From assembly GCF_020523605.1 (NCBI RefSeq), contig NZ_JAJAQI010000028.1, forward strand, positions 1 through 64,000: a stretch of DNA of 64,000 nt, written 5' to 3'. The position numbers were made by a program, and so were the translations under genes. This DNA comes from Roseicella aerolata. GTDB taxonomy: Bacteria; Pseudomonadota; Alphaproteobacteria; Acetobacterales; Acetobacteraceae. Each line of letters begins with the position of its first letter. Within the stretch, counting starts at the first letter, position 1. Of the stretch, positions 33,081-42,181 are shown one piece after another. The notes below the pieces were generated by a model. That model was not told where the DNA came from, ran no database searches, and saw only the letters and a list, made by a program, of their open reading frames with translations.

Positions 33081-34172
33081 CTACCCGGCCCGGTTCTGCT
33101 CCTGCTGCTGCCAGAAGCGATCGATCTCCTGGCGGCGCTGGCTGTAGGTCTGCGGATTCGAGAAGGCATCCAGGTCCACCTTCGGTGCCTTCTCCAGCGC
33201 GTCCTCGCTGGTGTTCAGCACGAACATGTCCATGTTCGGCGTTGCCTGCAGCCGCTGCCAGGGCACCGCGATGTAGTCCTGCCCGATGCCGAGGAACCCG
33301 CCGCGCGCCAGGATCACGTAGCTGATCTGGCCGTTGTTCGGGTCGACGATCACGTCCTCGACACTGCCCAGGTATTCGTCCTTCGGGTTGCGCACATCGG
33401 TGCCGGTGACGTTGTCGGCGCGGAAGGCGCGGCTCATCTGGCTGACCGGCTGCGCGCTGGCGAGCTGCTGCTGGCGGTAGGTGCCCATCCGGCCGGCATC
33501 CGCCCCGGCCTGGCGCAACTGCTGGCCATACTGGCCATAGGCCTCGCGCAACTCGGAGAGCACGGTCTGGCAGCCCCGCTCCTCGCCCCGCTGGGCCATC
33601 ACCATCGCGGCGGCGTGCAGGGTGCGGATCTCCTGCATCGGCGGCACGCGCCAGTTCACATTGCCCCAGGGGCCGCCAACCGGCTGGCCGACCCCGGCGC
33701 GCGCGGCGGGCGCCGTGCCGATCGCGCCGCCGCCCTGCGCCTGCACATCGGCGGCCCGGGCGCGGGCCTCGGACCCCGCGCGCGCGTCGGTGTTGCCGGT
33801 GCCCGGCGCGGTGTGGACGGCGGTCTGGTCGCTGCGGGTGGTGGCGGTGGTGGCCGGCCAGCCATAGCCGCTGCGGTAGCCGCTCAGCCAGAGGCCCTCA
33901 TTGCGCATCTGCTGGCGGAAGGCCTGCAGGTCGTTGAGGCATTGCTGCGCCTGCGGCTGCTGGCCGGCCTGGGCCTGCTGCTGCCCGCCACCCTGCTGCT
34001 GCGCGGCCTGCCCGCCCTGCTGCTGCTGGGCTTGCCCGCCCTGCTGCTGGGCCTGCGGCTGCTGGCTGCGCTGCTGTGCCTGCGGCTGGCCCTGGGGCTG
34101 CGCCTGCTGGGCCGCCACGAATTGCGGTGCGAGGAGCAGGACGGCGGCGGTGCCCAAGAGAAGATGCTTCAT
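33081..34172 (-). CDS. Exported PRC-barrel protein with Gln-rich N-terminal region
   Basis: The 363-residue protein has a signal peptide (HLLLGTAAVLLLAPQFVAA), a low-complexity region of about 55 residues made almost entirely of Gln, Ala, Gly and Pro, a middle region with two cysteines, and a C-terminal PRC-barrel (residues about 255-330: GTDVRNPKDEYLGSVEDVIV, GQISYVILARGGFLGIGQDY). The PRC-barrel usually mediates protein binding at the membrane. It has the same architecture as the protein at 40499, pointing to a shared origin. The ATG at 34172 gives a good signal peptide. Confidence 0.82.
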   Translation of the reverse strand: MKHLLLGTAAVLLLAPQFVAAQQAQPQGQPQAQQRSQQPQAQQQGGQAQQQQGGQAAQQQGGGQQQAQAGQQPQAQQCLNDLQAFRQQMRNEGLWLSGYRSGYGWPATTATTRSDQTAVHTAPGTGNTDARAGSEARARAADVQAQGGGAIGTAPAARAGVGQPVGGPWGNVNWRVPPMQEIRTLHAAAMVMAQRGEERGCQTVLSELREAYGQYGQQLRQAGADAGRMGTYRQQQLASAQPVSQMSRAFRADNVTGTDVRNPKDEYLGSVEDVIVDPNNGQISYVILARGGFLGIGQDYIAVPWQRLQATPNMDMFVLNTSEDALEKAPKVDLDAFSNPQTYSQRRQEIDRFWQQQEQNRAG

Positions 34173-34287
34173 GTCGTGGCCTCCCGGATGCAGTGTGACG
34201 CCCGTCCTGGTCGCGATCGCGGGCCGCGGCCAGGGCGAGTGCCCGGCAGGTGGGCACCGCCCCCCTTGCCCTCGACCCCGGGACATT

Positions 34288-34359
34288 CCCTAGGAAACCG
34301 CTGCCGTGCCGGAGCGGACCGCCGGCCGGCCGGATGAGGCGCGCATCGGTTTCCTAGGG
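34288..34359. promoter_or_regulatory. Inverted pair of 13-bp CCCTAGGAAACCG motifs between divergent genes
   Basis: The 13-mer CCCTAGGAAACCG is at 34288-34300 and its exact reverse complement at 34347-34359, in the gap between the divergent PRC-barrel and SbmA-like genes. A third copy is at 39645-39657 in the next divergent gap, before the FixL-like gene. Repetition in two divergent promoters suggests a shared operator or ECF-type -35 element; GGAAAC resembles an ECF -35 box. Confidence 0.55.
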
Positions 34360-34406
34360 GGAAGCACGAGCTCGTCGTGCCGGGTCTGGCCACGCAGATT
34401 CCAGGC

Positions 34407-36299
34407 ATGCGCGAGCGGCAGGACAGGGAAGAGGAGCCGGCAGAGGGACCGGCACGCCCGTGGGATGCGGGGGGCGACGGGCTGCTGCGCCGATTCCTCC
34501 GTCTCGCCGGCGGCTACTACGCGTCGGAGGAGCGGCGCTCCGCCTGGATCCTCACGGCCTGCGTGCTGGGCTTCACCATCCTGCAGGTCCTGGTGCAGAT
34601 CCGCCTCAACCTCTGGAACCGCGACTTCTTCGACGCCCTCGAGAACCGCGACCTCCCGGCCTTCTCGCGCCAGATCGGCCTCTTCCTGGTCCTCGCCCTG
34701 GCCGGCATGGCGGTCGCGGTGCTGCAGCTCTATGCCCGGCAGACGCTGCAACTGCGCTGGCGTGCCTGGCTCGTCCTGCATCTGCAGCAGCGCTGGCTGG
34801 AGCGTAGCCGGCACTACCGCATGGGTTTCGCGGCGGAGGCCGCCGACAACCCCGACCAGCGGATCAGCGAGAATACCCGCTGGGCCACCCAGCATGCGGT
34901 CGAGATGGCGGTCGGGCTGCTCCAGGCCGGCCTGATGCTGGTCTCCTTCGTCGGCATCCTCTGGACCCTCTCCGGGCCGCTGCATGTCGCATTCGGGGCG
35001 AACGAGTTCGCCATCCCCGGCTACATGGTCTTCGCCGCGATCCTCTACGCGATGGCCGGGTCCGGCCTGACCTGGCTGATCGGCCGGCCGATGGTGGACA
35101 TCAATATCCGCCGCAACCAGGCGGAGGCGGACCACCGCTTCGCCCTGGTCCGCCTGCGTGAGAACTCGGAAGGCGTCGCGCTGATCCGCGGCGAGGCGGA
35201 TGAGGAGCGCGGGCTGCGGCACGGCTTCGCCCGGGTGACCGGCGCGATGGCGGAGCTGTTCCGCACCGAGCGGCGGCTGATGTGGCTGACCTCCGCCTAC
35301 GGGATGCTGCTGACGATCTTCCCGGCCCTGGTGGCGAGCCCGCGCTACTTCGCCGGCGCCATCACCCTCGGCGTGCTGATGCAGATCACCGCCGCCTTCT
35401 ACCAGGTGACCACCAGCCTCAACTGGTTCGTGGACAACTGGCCCCGCCTCGCCGACTGGCGCAGCCATGCCGAGCGGGTGCTCGCGCTGGACCGCGCCTT
35501 CGGCGCCGCCGAGCCGCCGCCGGGCAGCAGCGGGATCGAGGTGACGGAAGGGCCGGCGGAGGATGGGCGCGAGGTCCTCGCCTTCCGCCGCCTCTCGGTT
35601 GCCAGCGCCGACGGGGCCAGGGTGATCCGCGAGGCGGAGGCCGAGATCCGGCCAGGCGAGCGGGTGCTCATCACCGGCGAGAGCGGCATCGGCAAGTCCA
35701 CGCTGTTCCGCGTGATCGCCGGTCTCTGGCCCTGGGGATCCGGGCAGGTCCGGGTGCCGCCGCACGGGCAGGTGATGTTCATGCCGCAGCGGCCCTACCT
35801 GCCGCTCGGCACGCTGCGCGCGGCCATTGCCTACCCCGCCGCCCCCGGGCGCTTCGCCGATGCGGCGATGCGCGCGGCGCTGGAGCGCTGCGGGTTGGCG
35901 CATCTGGCCCCGCGGCTGGAGGAGGCGCAGCGCTGGGACCGCATCCTCTCGCTCGGGGAGCAGCAGCGGCTCGCCTTCGCGCGGCTGCTGCTGCACCGGC
36001 CGCGCTGGGTCTTCATGGACGAGGCGACGGCCGCGCTCGACGAGGCCAACCAGGACGCAATGATGCGGCTGTTCCGGGAGGAGCTGGAGGGTACCGCGCT
36101 GGTCTCGATCGGCCACCGCCCGGGGCTCGACGCCTATCACGACCGGACCCTGACGCTGGTACGGGGGACGGAGGGCGCCAGGCTCGAGGCCCCGCGGGCC
36201 CGGCCGCCGGCGGCTGCGCTGCCCCGGCGGCGGCCGGCCATGGCCGGTGGCCAGCGCCATGCGCGGGCCACGAGCCGCAGGCGGGAGGCGCGGGGCTGA
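34407..36299 (+). CDS. SbmA/YddA-like ABC transporter, fused membrane and ATPase domains
   Basis: The 630-residue protein has an ABC_membrane_2-type domain (residues 30-340, with six membrane helices and the family stretch LNLWNRDFFDALENRD near the start) and a C-terminal ATPase with GESGIGKST (about 424-432), signature LSLGEQQR and Walker B WVFMDEATAALDE. These half-transporters work as dimers; relatives move peptides or peptide antibiotics, or handle cobalamin or long-chain lipids. An alternative GTG start at 34377 exists; neither start has a strong ribosome site. The C-terminal 50 residues are basic and low-complexity. Confidence 0.87.
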   Translation: MRERQDREEEPAEGPARPWDAGGDGLLRRFLRLAGGYYASEERRSAWILTACVLGFTILQVLVQIRLNLWNRDFFDALENRDLPAFSRQIGLFLVLALAGMAVAVLQLYARQTLQLRWRAWLVLHLQQRWLERSRHYRMGFAAEAADNPDQRISENTRWATQHAVEMAVGLLQAGLMLVSFVGILWTLSGPLHVAFGANEFAIPGYMVFAAILYAMAGSGLTWLIGRPMVDINIRRNQAEADHRFALVRLRENSEGVALIRGEADEERGLRHGFARVTGAMAELFRTERRLMWLTSAYGMLLTIFPALVASPRYFAGAITLGVLMQITAAFYQVTTSLNWFVDNWPRLADWRSHAERVLALDRAFGAAEPPPGSSGIEVTEGPAEDGREVLAFRRLSVASADGARVIREAEAEIRPGERVLITGESGIGKSTLFRVIAGLWPWGSGQVRVPPHGQVMFMPQRPYLPLGTLRAAIAYPAAPGRFADAAMRAALERCGLAHLAPRLEEAQRWDRILSLGEQQRLAFARLLLHRPRWVFMDEATAALDEANQDAMMRLFREELEGTALVSIGHRPGLDAYHDRTLTLVRGTEGARLEAPRARPPAAALPRRRPAMAGGQRHARATSRRREARG

Positions 36300-36341
36300 G
36301 CGGCCCGCCGGCATCCGGACCGCCAAGCGGCAGCCTCAGCC

Positions 36342-36998
36342 TCAGCCTCCGCGGCGCGCGGCGGGCGGCGCCGGCGGCAGGCCGGCCGCCAGCGCGATCC
36401 GCACCGCTTCCGAGAGGCTGCCGGCGCGCAGCTTGGCCATGACATTGGCGCGGTGGATCTCGACCGTGCGCGGGCTGAGGCCGAGGTCGAGCGCGATGAC
36501 CTTGTTCTGCCGGCCGGCGACGAGCCCCTGCAGCACCTCGGTCTCCCGCGGCGTGAGCGTGGCGAGGCGCGCCGCGGCCTCGGTTGCCTCCCGCGCCCGC
36601 TCCAGCGCCTCGTCACCGCGCCCGAGCGCCGCCTCGACCGCCCGCAGGATGGTGGCGCCGGCATAGGGCTTCTCGATGAAATCGCAGGCACCGGCCTTCA
36701 TCGCCTCGACCGCCAGCGGCACGTCGCCATGCGCGGTGACGACCACGACCGGCAGCTGCAGGCCGCGCGCCGCCATCGCGCGCAGCACCGCAAGGCCGTC
36801 CATCCCCGGCATGCGGATGTCGAGCAGCACGCAGCCGAAGGGCAAGCCGTTCTCCGCCGCGCGCAGGAAGTCCTCGCCCGAGCCGTAGGACCTCGCCTCG
36901 ATCCCCGCCGCCTGCAGCAGCAGCGTCAGCGACCGCCGGACCATCGCCTCGTCATCCACGACATGGACGCTCCGTGCCGCGCCGTGCTCAGCCTGCAT
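36342..36998 (-). CDS. FixJ-like response regulator (receiver plus LuxR HTH)
   Basis: The 218-residue regulator has a receiver domain with acidic pocket VDDE (14-17), phosphorylated Asp60 in LLDIRMPG, threonine in VTAHGD and lysine in EKPY, followed by a LuxR-type helix-turn-helix (LTPRETEVLQGLVAGRQNKV, SPRTVEIHRANVMAKLRA). This is the FixJ/NarL-like layout with a FixJ linker. Its start lies inside the kinase gene, overlapping by 11 bases, so the two form a coupled two-component pair. Targets are unknown. Confidence 0.9.
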   Translation of the reverse strand: MQAEHGAARSVHVVDDEAMVRRSLTLLLQAAGIEARSYGSGEDFLRAAENGLPFGCVLLDIRMPGMDGLAVLRAMAARGLQLPVVVVTAHGDVPLAVEAMKAGACDFIEKPYAGATILRAVEAALGRGDEALERAREATEAAARLATLTPRETEVLQGLVAGRQNKVIALDLGLSPRTVEIHRANVMAKLRAGSLSEAVRIALAAGLPPAPPAARRGG

Positions 36999-39537
36999 CC
37001 ATGTGCTCCTCCTGCCGGACGCGCAGCACGGGCAGCACGAAGCGGAAGACCGTGCCGCCGCCCGGCCGCGCCGCCGCCTCCAGCCGCCCGCCATGCCCCT
37101 GGATGATCGAGCGGGAGATGGAGAGGCCGATGCCCATGCCATCCCGCTTCGTCGTCACGAAAGGCTCGAACAGCCGGCCGTCGAGATCCGCGGCGAGGCC
37201 CGGCCCGCTATCCGCAACGCTCACCTCCACCGCCTCCGGGCCGTCCGGCGCCGTCGCCACCAGCAGCTCCCGCCGCGCCGCGCCGCGCATCGCCTCCGCC
37301 GCGTTGCGCACCAGGTTGACCACCACCTGCTGCAACTGCACCGCATCGGCCAGCACCGGCGGCATGCCGGGCGCGAGGTCGAGGCGCAGCGTGGCCTCCG
37401 CGTCCGGCGTCCCGGCCAGCGCCAGCGAGACCGCCTTCTCGACGATCGCGTTGAGGTCGGTGGACCGCTTCTCGGTGTCGCCGCGGCCGACGAATTCCCG
37501 CAGCCGCTGCAGGATGCGCCCGGCCCGGACCACCTCCGCCGCCGCCTCCGCCATGGCCTCGCGCGCGGCGTCCAGCCGCGCCGGCTCCGCCGGCCCGTCG
37601 CCCGCCAGGAACAGGCCCGCCGCTTCCGCGAAATTGGCTGCGGCCGTCAGCGGCTGGTTGAGCTCATGCGCCAGCGCCGCCGCCATGGCGCCCATGGCGT
37701 TGATTCGGGCGACGCGGAACAGCTCCGCCTGCGTCTCGCGCAACTGCGCCTCGGCATGCCGCCGCGCGGTGATGTCGCGCGACACGCCGACGATGCCGAG
37801 CGTGGCGCCCGACGCGTCGCGCCAGGGCGCCTTGGTCGAGAGCAGGATGCGCCGGCCGCCGCCGGGCAGCGCGACCTCGTCCTCGGCCACGCGCACCTGG
37901 CCGGTGGCGATCACCGCGCGGTCGGTCGCCTCGAGGGTGGCGGCAAGGGCGGGGTCCACGATGTCCGCGGCACGGCGTCCGATCGCCGCCTCCACCGTGG
38001 TCCCGAGCAGGCCGGCCGCGGAGGAGTTGAGGATGACGTAACGCCCCCCGGCATCCTTGGCGAAGATCGGGTCGGCGCTGCCTTCCAGCACCGAGGAAAG
38101 CAGGTCCCGGCTGCGCCGCAGCGCGGCCTCGGCCTCGCGCAGGGCGGTGATGTCGTTGCAGGCCTCGACCACGGCCAGCGCCTCACCGGCCTCGCCGCGG
38201 CGCAGGGCCCAGTGGCTGGCGACCACCACCAGGGCGCCGTCGGCGCGCCGCTGCCGCAACTCGCCCCGCCATTCGCCGCGGGCCAGCAATTCGGCCTCGA
38301 TCTCGGGCAGCGGGCGCGGGAACTCCGTCTGCAGCAGCGCATGCGAGTTGCCGCCGAGCGCCTGCGACCGGGACCAGCCGAACAGGCGCTCCATCCCCGA
38401 AGTCCAGAGCGTGATCGCACCGCCCGGCTCGCGCACCAGGACCTGTGCCCGGTCGAGCGTCTGCAGCAGCGCCTCGCGCTCGGCCGCCCGTCGTTGCCGC
38501 TCCGCCTGCGCGGCCGCGAGCATGCCCGCCACGGCATTCACCTCCCGCACCGGGGTGACGAGCGGTGCCTCGTCGGAGCCCGCCGCAGCGATCCCGGCGA
38601 GCGCCTCGATCGGGCGGGCGATGCGGCGCGCGACGGCATGGGCCAGCCCGGCTGCGAGGGCACCGAGGAGCAGGCCGAAGGCGGTCGTGAAATAGAGGGA
38701 GCGGCGCAGCGGTGCCGCGAAGCTCGCCTCCGGCAAGGAGACGACAGCCGTCCAGCCGGCGATTCCGGAGCGGGCGAAGGCCGCAACCACGATGGTGCCT
38801 TCATTCGCCTCCGTCCGGATCCAGCCTTGTTCCCGGTCGCCGATGCCGTCCAGCATGTGGGCCGGCAGCCGCAGGCCGGTGTAGCGGGCGTGCTCGGCGC
38901 TCCGCGCCGCCACGATGCCGTTGCGGTCGGCGAGGCTGGCGACCATGCCATCCGGCACCTCCTCCCGCCGCAGGAGGCTGCCGAGCACGGAGATCGGCAC
39001 GTCGAGCCCGAGGAGGTACAGCACGTCCCCCTCCTTACCGCGGACCGGCGCCACAACCAGGAACGACCGCACGGCGTCCGCCGCCGCCGTGGCGATCACG
39101 TCGGACACCTGCGGCCTTCCTGTCGCGGCGGCTTTCCGGTCGGCCTCGCCGGGCGGCCTGTTCGCAGCCGGAGGCAGGGAGGATGAGCCGGTCTCGGCCA
39201 GGATCCGTCCTGCCGCATCCCGCAGCACGATCTCCGCACCCGCGGGGCGCGGGACCTCGAGCGCGCGCTGCCGGAAGGCGGCGAGATTGCCGGCGCGCAG
39301 GTAGTCCGAGGTCGCCAGCACCTCGAGCATCGCCTGATAGGTGGTCAGCCCACGATCAAGGGCGATGGCGATCTGCCGCGCGGCCTCGCGCGCGACACCC
39401 TCGTGCCGCGTGCGCTCGGCCTCCGCCATCCGGACGAGGAGGAATCCCCCGAGGGCGAGCATCGGCACCAGCAGGGCGGTGCAGAGCATGCCGAGGTGCC
39501 AGGCGAGGGGACGGCCCTGCGACAGGGGCTGCGGCAT
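36988..39537 (-). CDS. FixL-like sensor histidine kinase with periplasmic Cache-type and PAS domains
   Basis: The 849-residue kinase has an N-terminal membrane helix (LGMLCTALLVPMLALGGFLLV), a periplasmic sensor region of about 230 residues resembling a Cache domain, a second helix near 290, a HAMP-like linker, two PAS domains (LFGWSRSQALG and ILNSSAAGLLG), the phosphoacceptor His in ALAHELNQPLTAA (near 625) and an HATPase domain (NLVRNAAEAM, DSGPGL, GMGIGLSIS). No heme-binding FixL motif is visible, so it is FixL-like only in its kinase core. ATG at 39537 follows GGAGGG by 7 bases; the frame is open to 39627. A possible stress promoter lies upstream. Confidence 0.9.
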   Translation of the reverse strand: MPQPLSQGRPLAWHLGMLCTALLVPMLALGGFLLVRMAEAERTRHEGVAREAARQIAIALDRGLTTYQAMLEVLATSDYLRAGNLAAFRQRALEVPRPAGAEIVLRDAAGRILAETGSSSLPPAANRPPGEADRKAAATGRPQVSDVIATAAADAVRSFLVVAPVRGKEGDVLYLLGLDVPISVLGSLLRREEVPDGMVASLADRNGIVAARSAEHARYTGLRLPAHMLDGIGDREQGWIRTEANEGTIVVAAFARSGIAGWTAVVSLPEASFAAPLRRSLYFTTAFGLLLGALAAGLAHAVARRIARPIEALAGIAAAGSDEAPLVTPVREVNAVAGMLAAAQAERQRRAAEREALLQTLDRAQVLVREPGGAITLWTSGMERLFGWSRSQALGGNSHALLQTEFPRPLPEIEAELLARGEWRGELRQRRADGALVVVASHWALRRGEAGEALAVVEACNDITALREAEAALRRSRDLLSSVLEGSADPIFAKDAGGRYVILNSSAAGLLGTTVEAAIGRRAADIVDPALAATLEATDRAVIATGQVRVAEDEVALPGGGRRILLSTKAPWRDASGATLGIVGVSRDITARRHAEAQLRETQAELFRVARINAMGAMAAALAHELNQPLTAAANFAEAAGLFLAGDGPAEPARLDAAREAMAEAAAEVVRAGRILQRLREFVGRGDTEKRSTDLNAIVEKAVSLALAGTPDAEATLRLDLAPGMPPVLADAVQLQQVVVNLVRNAAEAMRGAARRELLVATAPDGPEAVEVSVADSGPGLAADLDGRLFEPFVTTKRDGMGIGLSISRSIIQGHGGRLEAAARPGGGTVFRFVLPVLRVRQEEHMDAG

Positions 39538-39625
39538 GTCCTGGCCCTCCAGCATGGCCGGGCCGACGCACGGCCCGGCGCCAGGACCGGCACCGGGGCG
39601 TCCCGGCCAGGACGTTACGCCCGGC

Positions 39626-39652
39626 AACGCCGCTGCCCACGCATCGGTTTCC
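39626..39652 (-). promoter_or_regulatory. Possible ECF/EcfG-type promoter before the FixL-like gene
   Basis: On the minus strand GGAAAC (39652-39647) and CGTT (39629-39626) are separated by 17 bases, close to GGAAC-N17-CGTT with one extra A. The -35-like part is the third copy of the CCCTAGGAAACCG motif. The distance to the ATG at 39537 is about 90 bases. A plus-strand gene also starts beyond this site. Confidence 0.45.
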
Positions 39653-39831
39653 TAGGGAGTGCCCCGGGGTCGTGTCGCCCGATGCATGGCTCCAGATGCC
39701 CTTCGCCTGTGGTCACACCGCCGGAGGAACCGGGCTCCGCCCATCACGAGCCGAGTCCTTCGTCCCCCGCAGGTCTCCGTCGCAGGGCAGCCGCCCCGCT
39801 GCGGAGCAGCAACAAGGAACAGGGAGTTCCC

Positions 39832-40272
39832 ATGACGAAGCCCATAGCTCGCCGGCTGACCCGGACTGCTCTCGGCGCCGCGCTCGGCCTTGCGCTCGCG
39901 GCGCCCGCCTTCGCCCAGTCCTCCCAGTCCCAACCTTCGCAGTCCCAGCCCTCCCAGGGCGGCAGCGCGGCGCAATCCCCTGGCGGCCAGCGCTCGCAGC
40001 CCCAGGCGATGAGCCAGGACAAGCTGCGGCAGCAGCTCACCCAGGCCGGGTTCCGCGAGGTGCAGATCCTCGACGCCGCCTATCTCGTCCGGGCCAAGAC
40101 CCAGGACGGCAATACCGTGCTCATGATGATCGACCCGCCACCTGGCGGCATGCAGAGCTCCGGGATGACGGGCGGCGACCGCGGCGCGGGCACGAGCGGC
40201 TCCTCCGGCGGTGCCAGCCCCTCCGCCTCGGGCGGCAGCAGCGGCAACCAGCCGGGCGGCCAGAGCCGCTGA
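39832..40272 (+). CDS. Secreted Ser/Gln-rich protein with a small PepSY-like domain
   Basis: The 146-residue protein has a signal peptide (AALGLALAAPAFAQ), a Ser-Gln-Pro repeat region with QSQPSQSQPSQ, a compact domain (residues 60-100: DKLRQQLTQAGFREVQILDAAYLV, NTVLMMIDP) and a Gly/Ser-rich tail. The central part resembles small periplasmic domains in the PepSY or DUF-type range, a weak assignment. AGGGAG precedes the ATG. Similarity in low-complexity style to the PRC-barrel genes nearby suggests a cell-envelope role. Confidence 0.6.
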   Translation: MTKPIARRLTRTALGAALGLALAAPAFAQSSQSQPSQSQPSQGGSAAQSPGGQRSQPQAMSQDKLRQQLTQAGFREVQILDAAYLVRAKTQDGNTVLMMIDPPPGGMQSSGMTGGDRGAGTSGSSGGASPSASGGSSGNQPGGQSR

Positions 40273-40498
40273 GCCCCGGGCGACGCTGCGCCATGCAGGC
40301 CATCGCCGGGCGAGGGCGGCGCAAGGGCGCCGTCCGGCCATGCAGGCGCAGCGGAGCGGCGTGATCCCGCCCAGGCGGCTGGCCGGGCCGGGCCCCCGAC
40401 TGTGGCGATCACCGGCGATGCGGTTCGCCGTCCCGCGGGGCGGCGAACCATGCCGAGGCGGGCGCCGCCGGCAAAGCAAGGCATACGGAGACGAAGAG

Positions 40499-41797
40499 AT
40501 GAACCGATATCTGACGACGACGGCCCTGGCGACCAGCCTGCTGCTGAGCGGCGGCGGGCTTGCAGCGGCCCAGGGACAGCAGCCCCAGGGACAGCAGCCT
40601 CCGGGGCAGCAGCAAGGGGCGGGCCAGGCCGGCCCGCAGGCGCAGGCGGGCTCGCAGGGCCAGCCCCAGGCGGCGCAGCCCCAGGCGGCGCAGCAAGGCG
40701 CCGGCCAGGCTGGAAGCCAGCAGGCCCAGCCCGGGCAGGCCCAGGGTGGCCAGGGCGCCATCGCCGGCCAGCTCCGCACCGTCGAACAGTCCCTGCGCCA
40801 CGCGGAACGGCAACTCTCGGGCGGTCAGGGCGACCAGCCGCCCAATTACGGCCAGGCGCGCACCGCCGTAAGCGCCGGGCAGGATGTGCTGGGCAAGATG
40901 CCGCAGCAGGTGCAGGACCAGAATGCGTACCGCACTGCCCGGAGCGAGCTCCAGGAGGCGCAACAGGCCCTGCTGGGGCAGCAGCCCGACCGCCAGCAGG
41001 CGGCGACCCGGCTCCGTGAGGCGGCAGAGGCGGTGGCCGAGCTGCACCGTAACATGGGCGGCGGCAACAATGCCGCTGCCGCCGGATCCGCGGCCGGAGC
41101 CGCAGGCGGCGCCCAGATCGCGGTGCAGCAGCGGGCCCCGGAGGTCACCGTGCAGCAGCCGCCGCCGCAGGTCACCGTGCAGCAGCCGCAACCGCAGGTC
41201 ACCATTCAGCAACCACCGCCCCAGGTCACCGTGCAGCAACCGCAGCCGCAGGTGACGGTGCAGCAGGCCCAGCCGCAGGTCCATGTGCAGCAGCAGGGCC
41301 AGCCCCAGGTGAATGTCGAGCGGCAGGGTCAGCCACAGGTGCAGGTCGAGCGGCAGGGTCAGCAGCAGGCGGGGGATCAGCGGAACACGGGCACCTCGGC
41401 CGCGCCGGCCCCGGCCCAGTCGGGCGGCAATACGCAGCGGGCCACGGTTTTACCGGGCGCCACCGGCGTGCCGCTCGCGCGCGCGCAGAGCCTGGTCGGC
41501 ACCAATGTGGTCGGCGCCGATGGCAAGGATGCGGGCGAAATCCAGAACCTGCTGATCGACGGCAGCGGCCAGGTCCGCGCTGCCGTGGTCGAGTGGGGCG
41601 GCTTCCTCGGCATCGGCGAGCGCAGCGCGGCGGTGCCGATCGACCGCATCCAGCTCGGCGCGGCGGGCAGCAACGACCGGGCCCGGCTGACCATGACCAG
41701 GGAAGAGCTGGAGAGGCTGCCGCGCTACGACCGCAACCGCGTCGGCGAGTATGGCCGCGAGCAGGGCTGGGGCGACGGCATCCGGCTGTTCCGCTGA
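40499..41797 (+). CDS. Exported PRC-barrel protein with VTVQQPQPQ-type repeats
   Basis: The 432-residue protein has a signal peptide (LATSLLLSGGGLAAAQG), a Gln/Pro/Ala-rich region, a helical segment with AERQLSGG and LREAAEAVAEL, a run of about nine short repeats (consensus PQVTVQQPQ, residues 215-285; DNA 41146-41360), and a C-terminal PRC-barrel (GTNVVGADGKDAGEIQNLLI, FLGIGERSAAVP). The architecture of signal, low-complexity linker and PRC-barrel is the same as at 33081. The repeats should form an extended beta or polyproline-like spacer, perhaps across the periplasm. Confidence 0.8.
   Translation: MNRYLTTTALATSLLLSGGGLAAAQGQQPQGQQPPGQQQGAGQAGPQAQAGSQGQPQAAQPQAAQQGAGQAGSQQAQPGQAQGGQGAIAGQLRTVEQSLRHAERQLSGGQGDQPPNYGQARTAVSAGQDVLGKMPQQVQDQNAYRTARSELQEAQQALLGQQPDRQQAATRLREAAEAVAELHRNMGGGNNAAAAGSAAGAAGGAQIAVQQRAPEVTVQQPPPQVTVQQPQPQVTIQQPPPQVTVQQPQPQVTVQQAQPQVHVQQQGQPQVNVERQGQPQVQVERQGQQQAGDQRNTGTSAAPAPAQSGGNTQRATVLPGATGVPLARAQSLVGTNVVGADGKDAGEIQNLLIDGSGQVRAAVVEWGGFLGIGERSAAVPIDRIQLGAAGSNDRARLTMTREELERLPRYDRNRVGEYGREQGWGDGIRLFR
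41146..41360 (+). repeat. Coding tandem repeats of the PRC-barrel protein
   Basis: A degenerate 24-27-base unit encoding PQVTVQQPQ-like peptides is repeated about nine times, with late copies changing to PQVHVQQQGQ and PQVQVERQGQ. Repeats of this type vary in copy number by slippage. Confidence 0.7.
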
Positions 41798-41996
41798 GCG
41801 GAGCGGGGTGCGCTGCGCGGCGCAGCGCACCCACCCCGCATTGTCCCGATGGCCACATCGGAAGGATGGGTGCGGTGCCATGGAGGCAGGCTGGATGAAG
41901 GCAGCAATCGCAGCGCTGATGATCGCGCCGCCGCATGCGGTGCTGGCGCAGTCGGGCGGAGAAAGCGGGCCTGCCCGCAGGTCCGAACAGCGATGC

Positions 41997-42027
41997 GGAA
42001 ACAGCCGTTCCATGGAGCGGCTGTTCC
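41997..42027. repeat. 31-base near-perfect palindrome
   Basis: GGAAACAGCCG at the left pairs with CGGCTGTTCC at the right (one bulged A), and the loop itself is palindromic around CCATGG. It lies between the PRC-barrel gene and the DUF1328 gene in a stretch of 380 bases without a firm gene. It could be a terminator-like hairpin or an operator. Confidence 0.55.
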
Positions 42028-42181
42028 GGGCGGCGCAGCGCCTGCGCGGGGCAGTGCAGGCCATGGCCCCGGACCGCGTCCGGCAGGCGGCACATGCCGG
42101 GCGGGTTGAGCAGACACGCCCCGGAGGCGGAGCAGGCCCGCAGGGCAGCAGGACAGTCTTGGACAGGATGGAGGAGTCGAC

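Noticed and set aside
32950-33110. AGAAC-N17-CATT as an EcfG promoter for the DUF421 gene
   Set aside because: Two mismatches to the consensus and lies at the end of the upstream PRC-barrel coding region.
41146-41360. Regular repeats considered as a CRISPR array
   Set aside because: Units are contiguous, degenerate and in frame, coding for PQVTVQQPQ peptides; there are no spacers and no cas genes.
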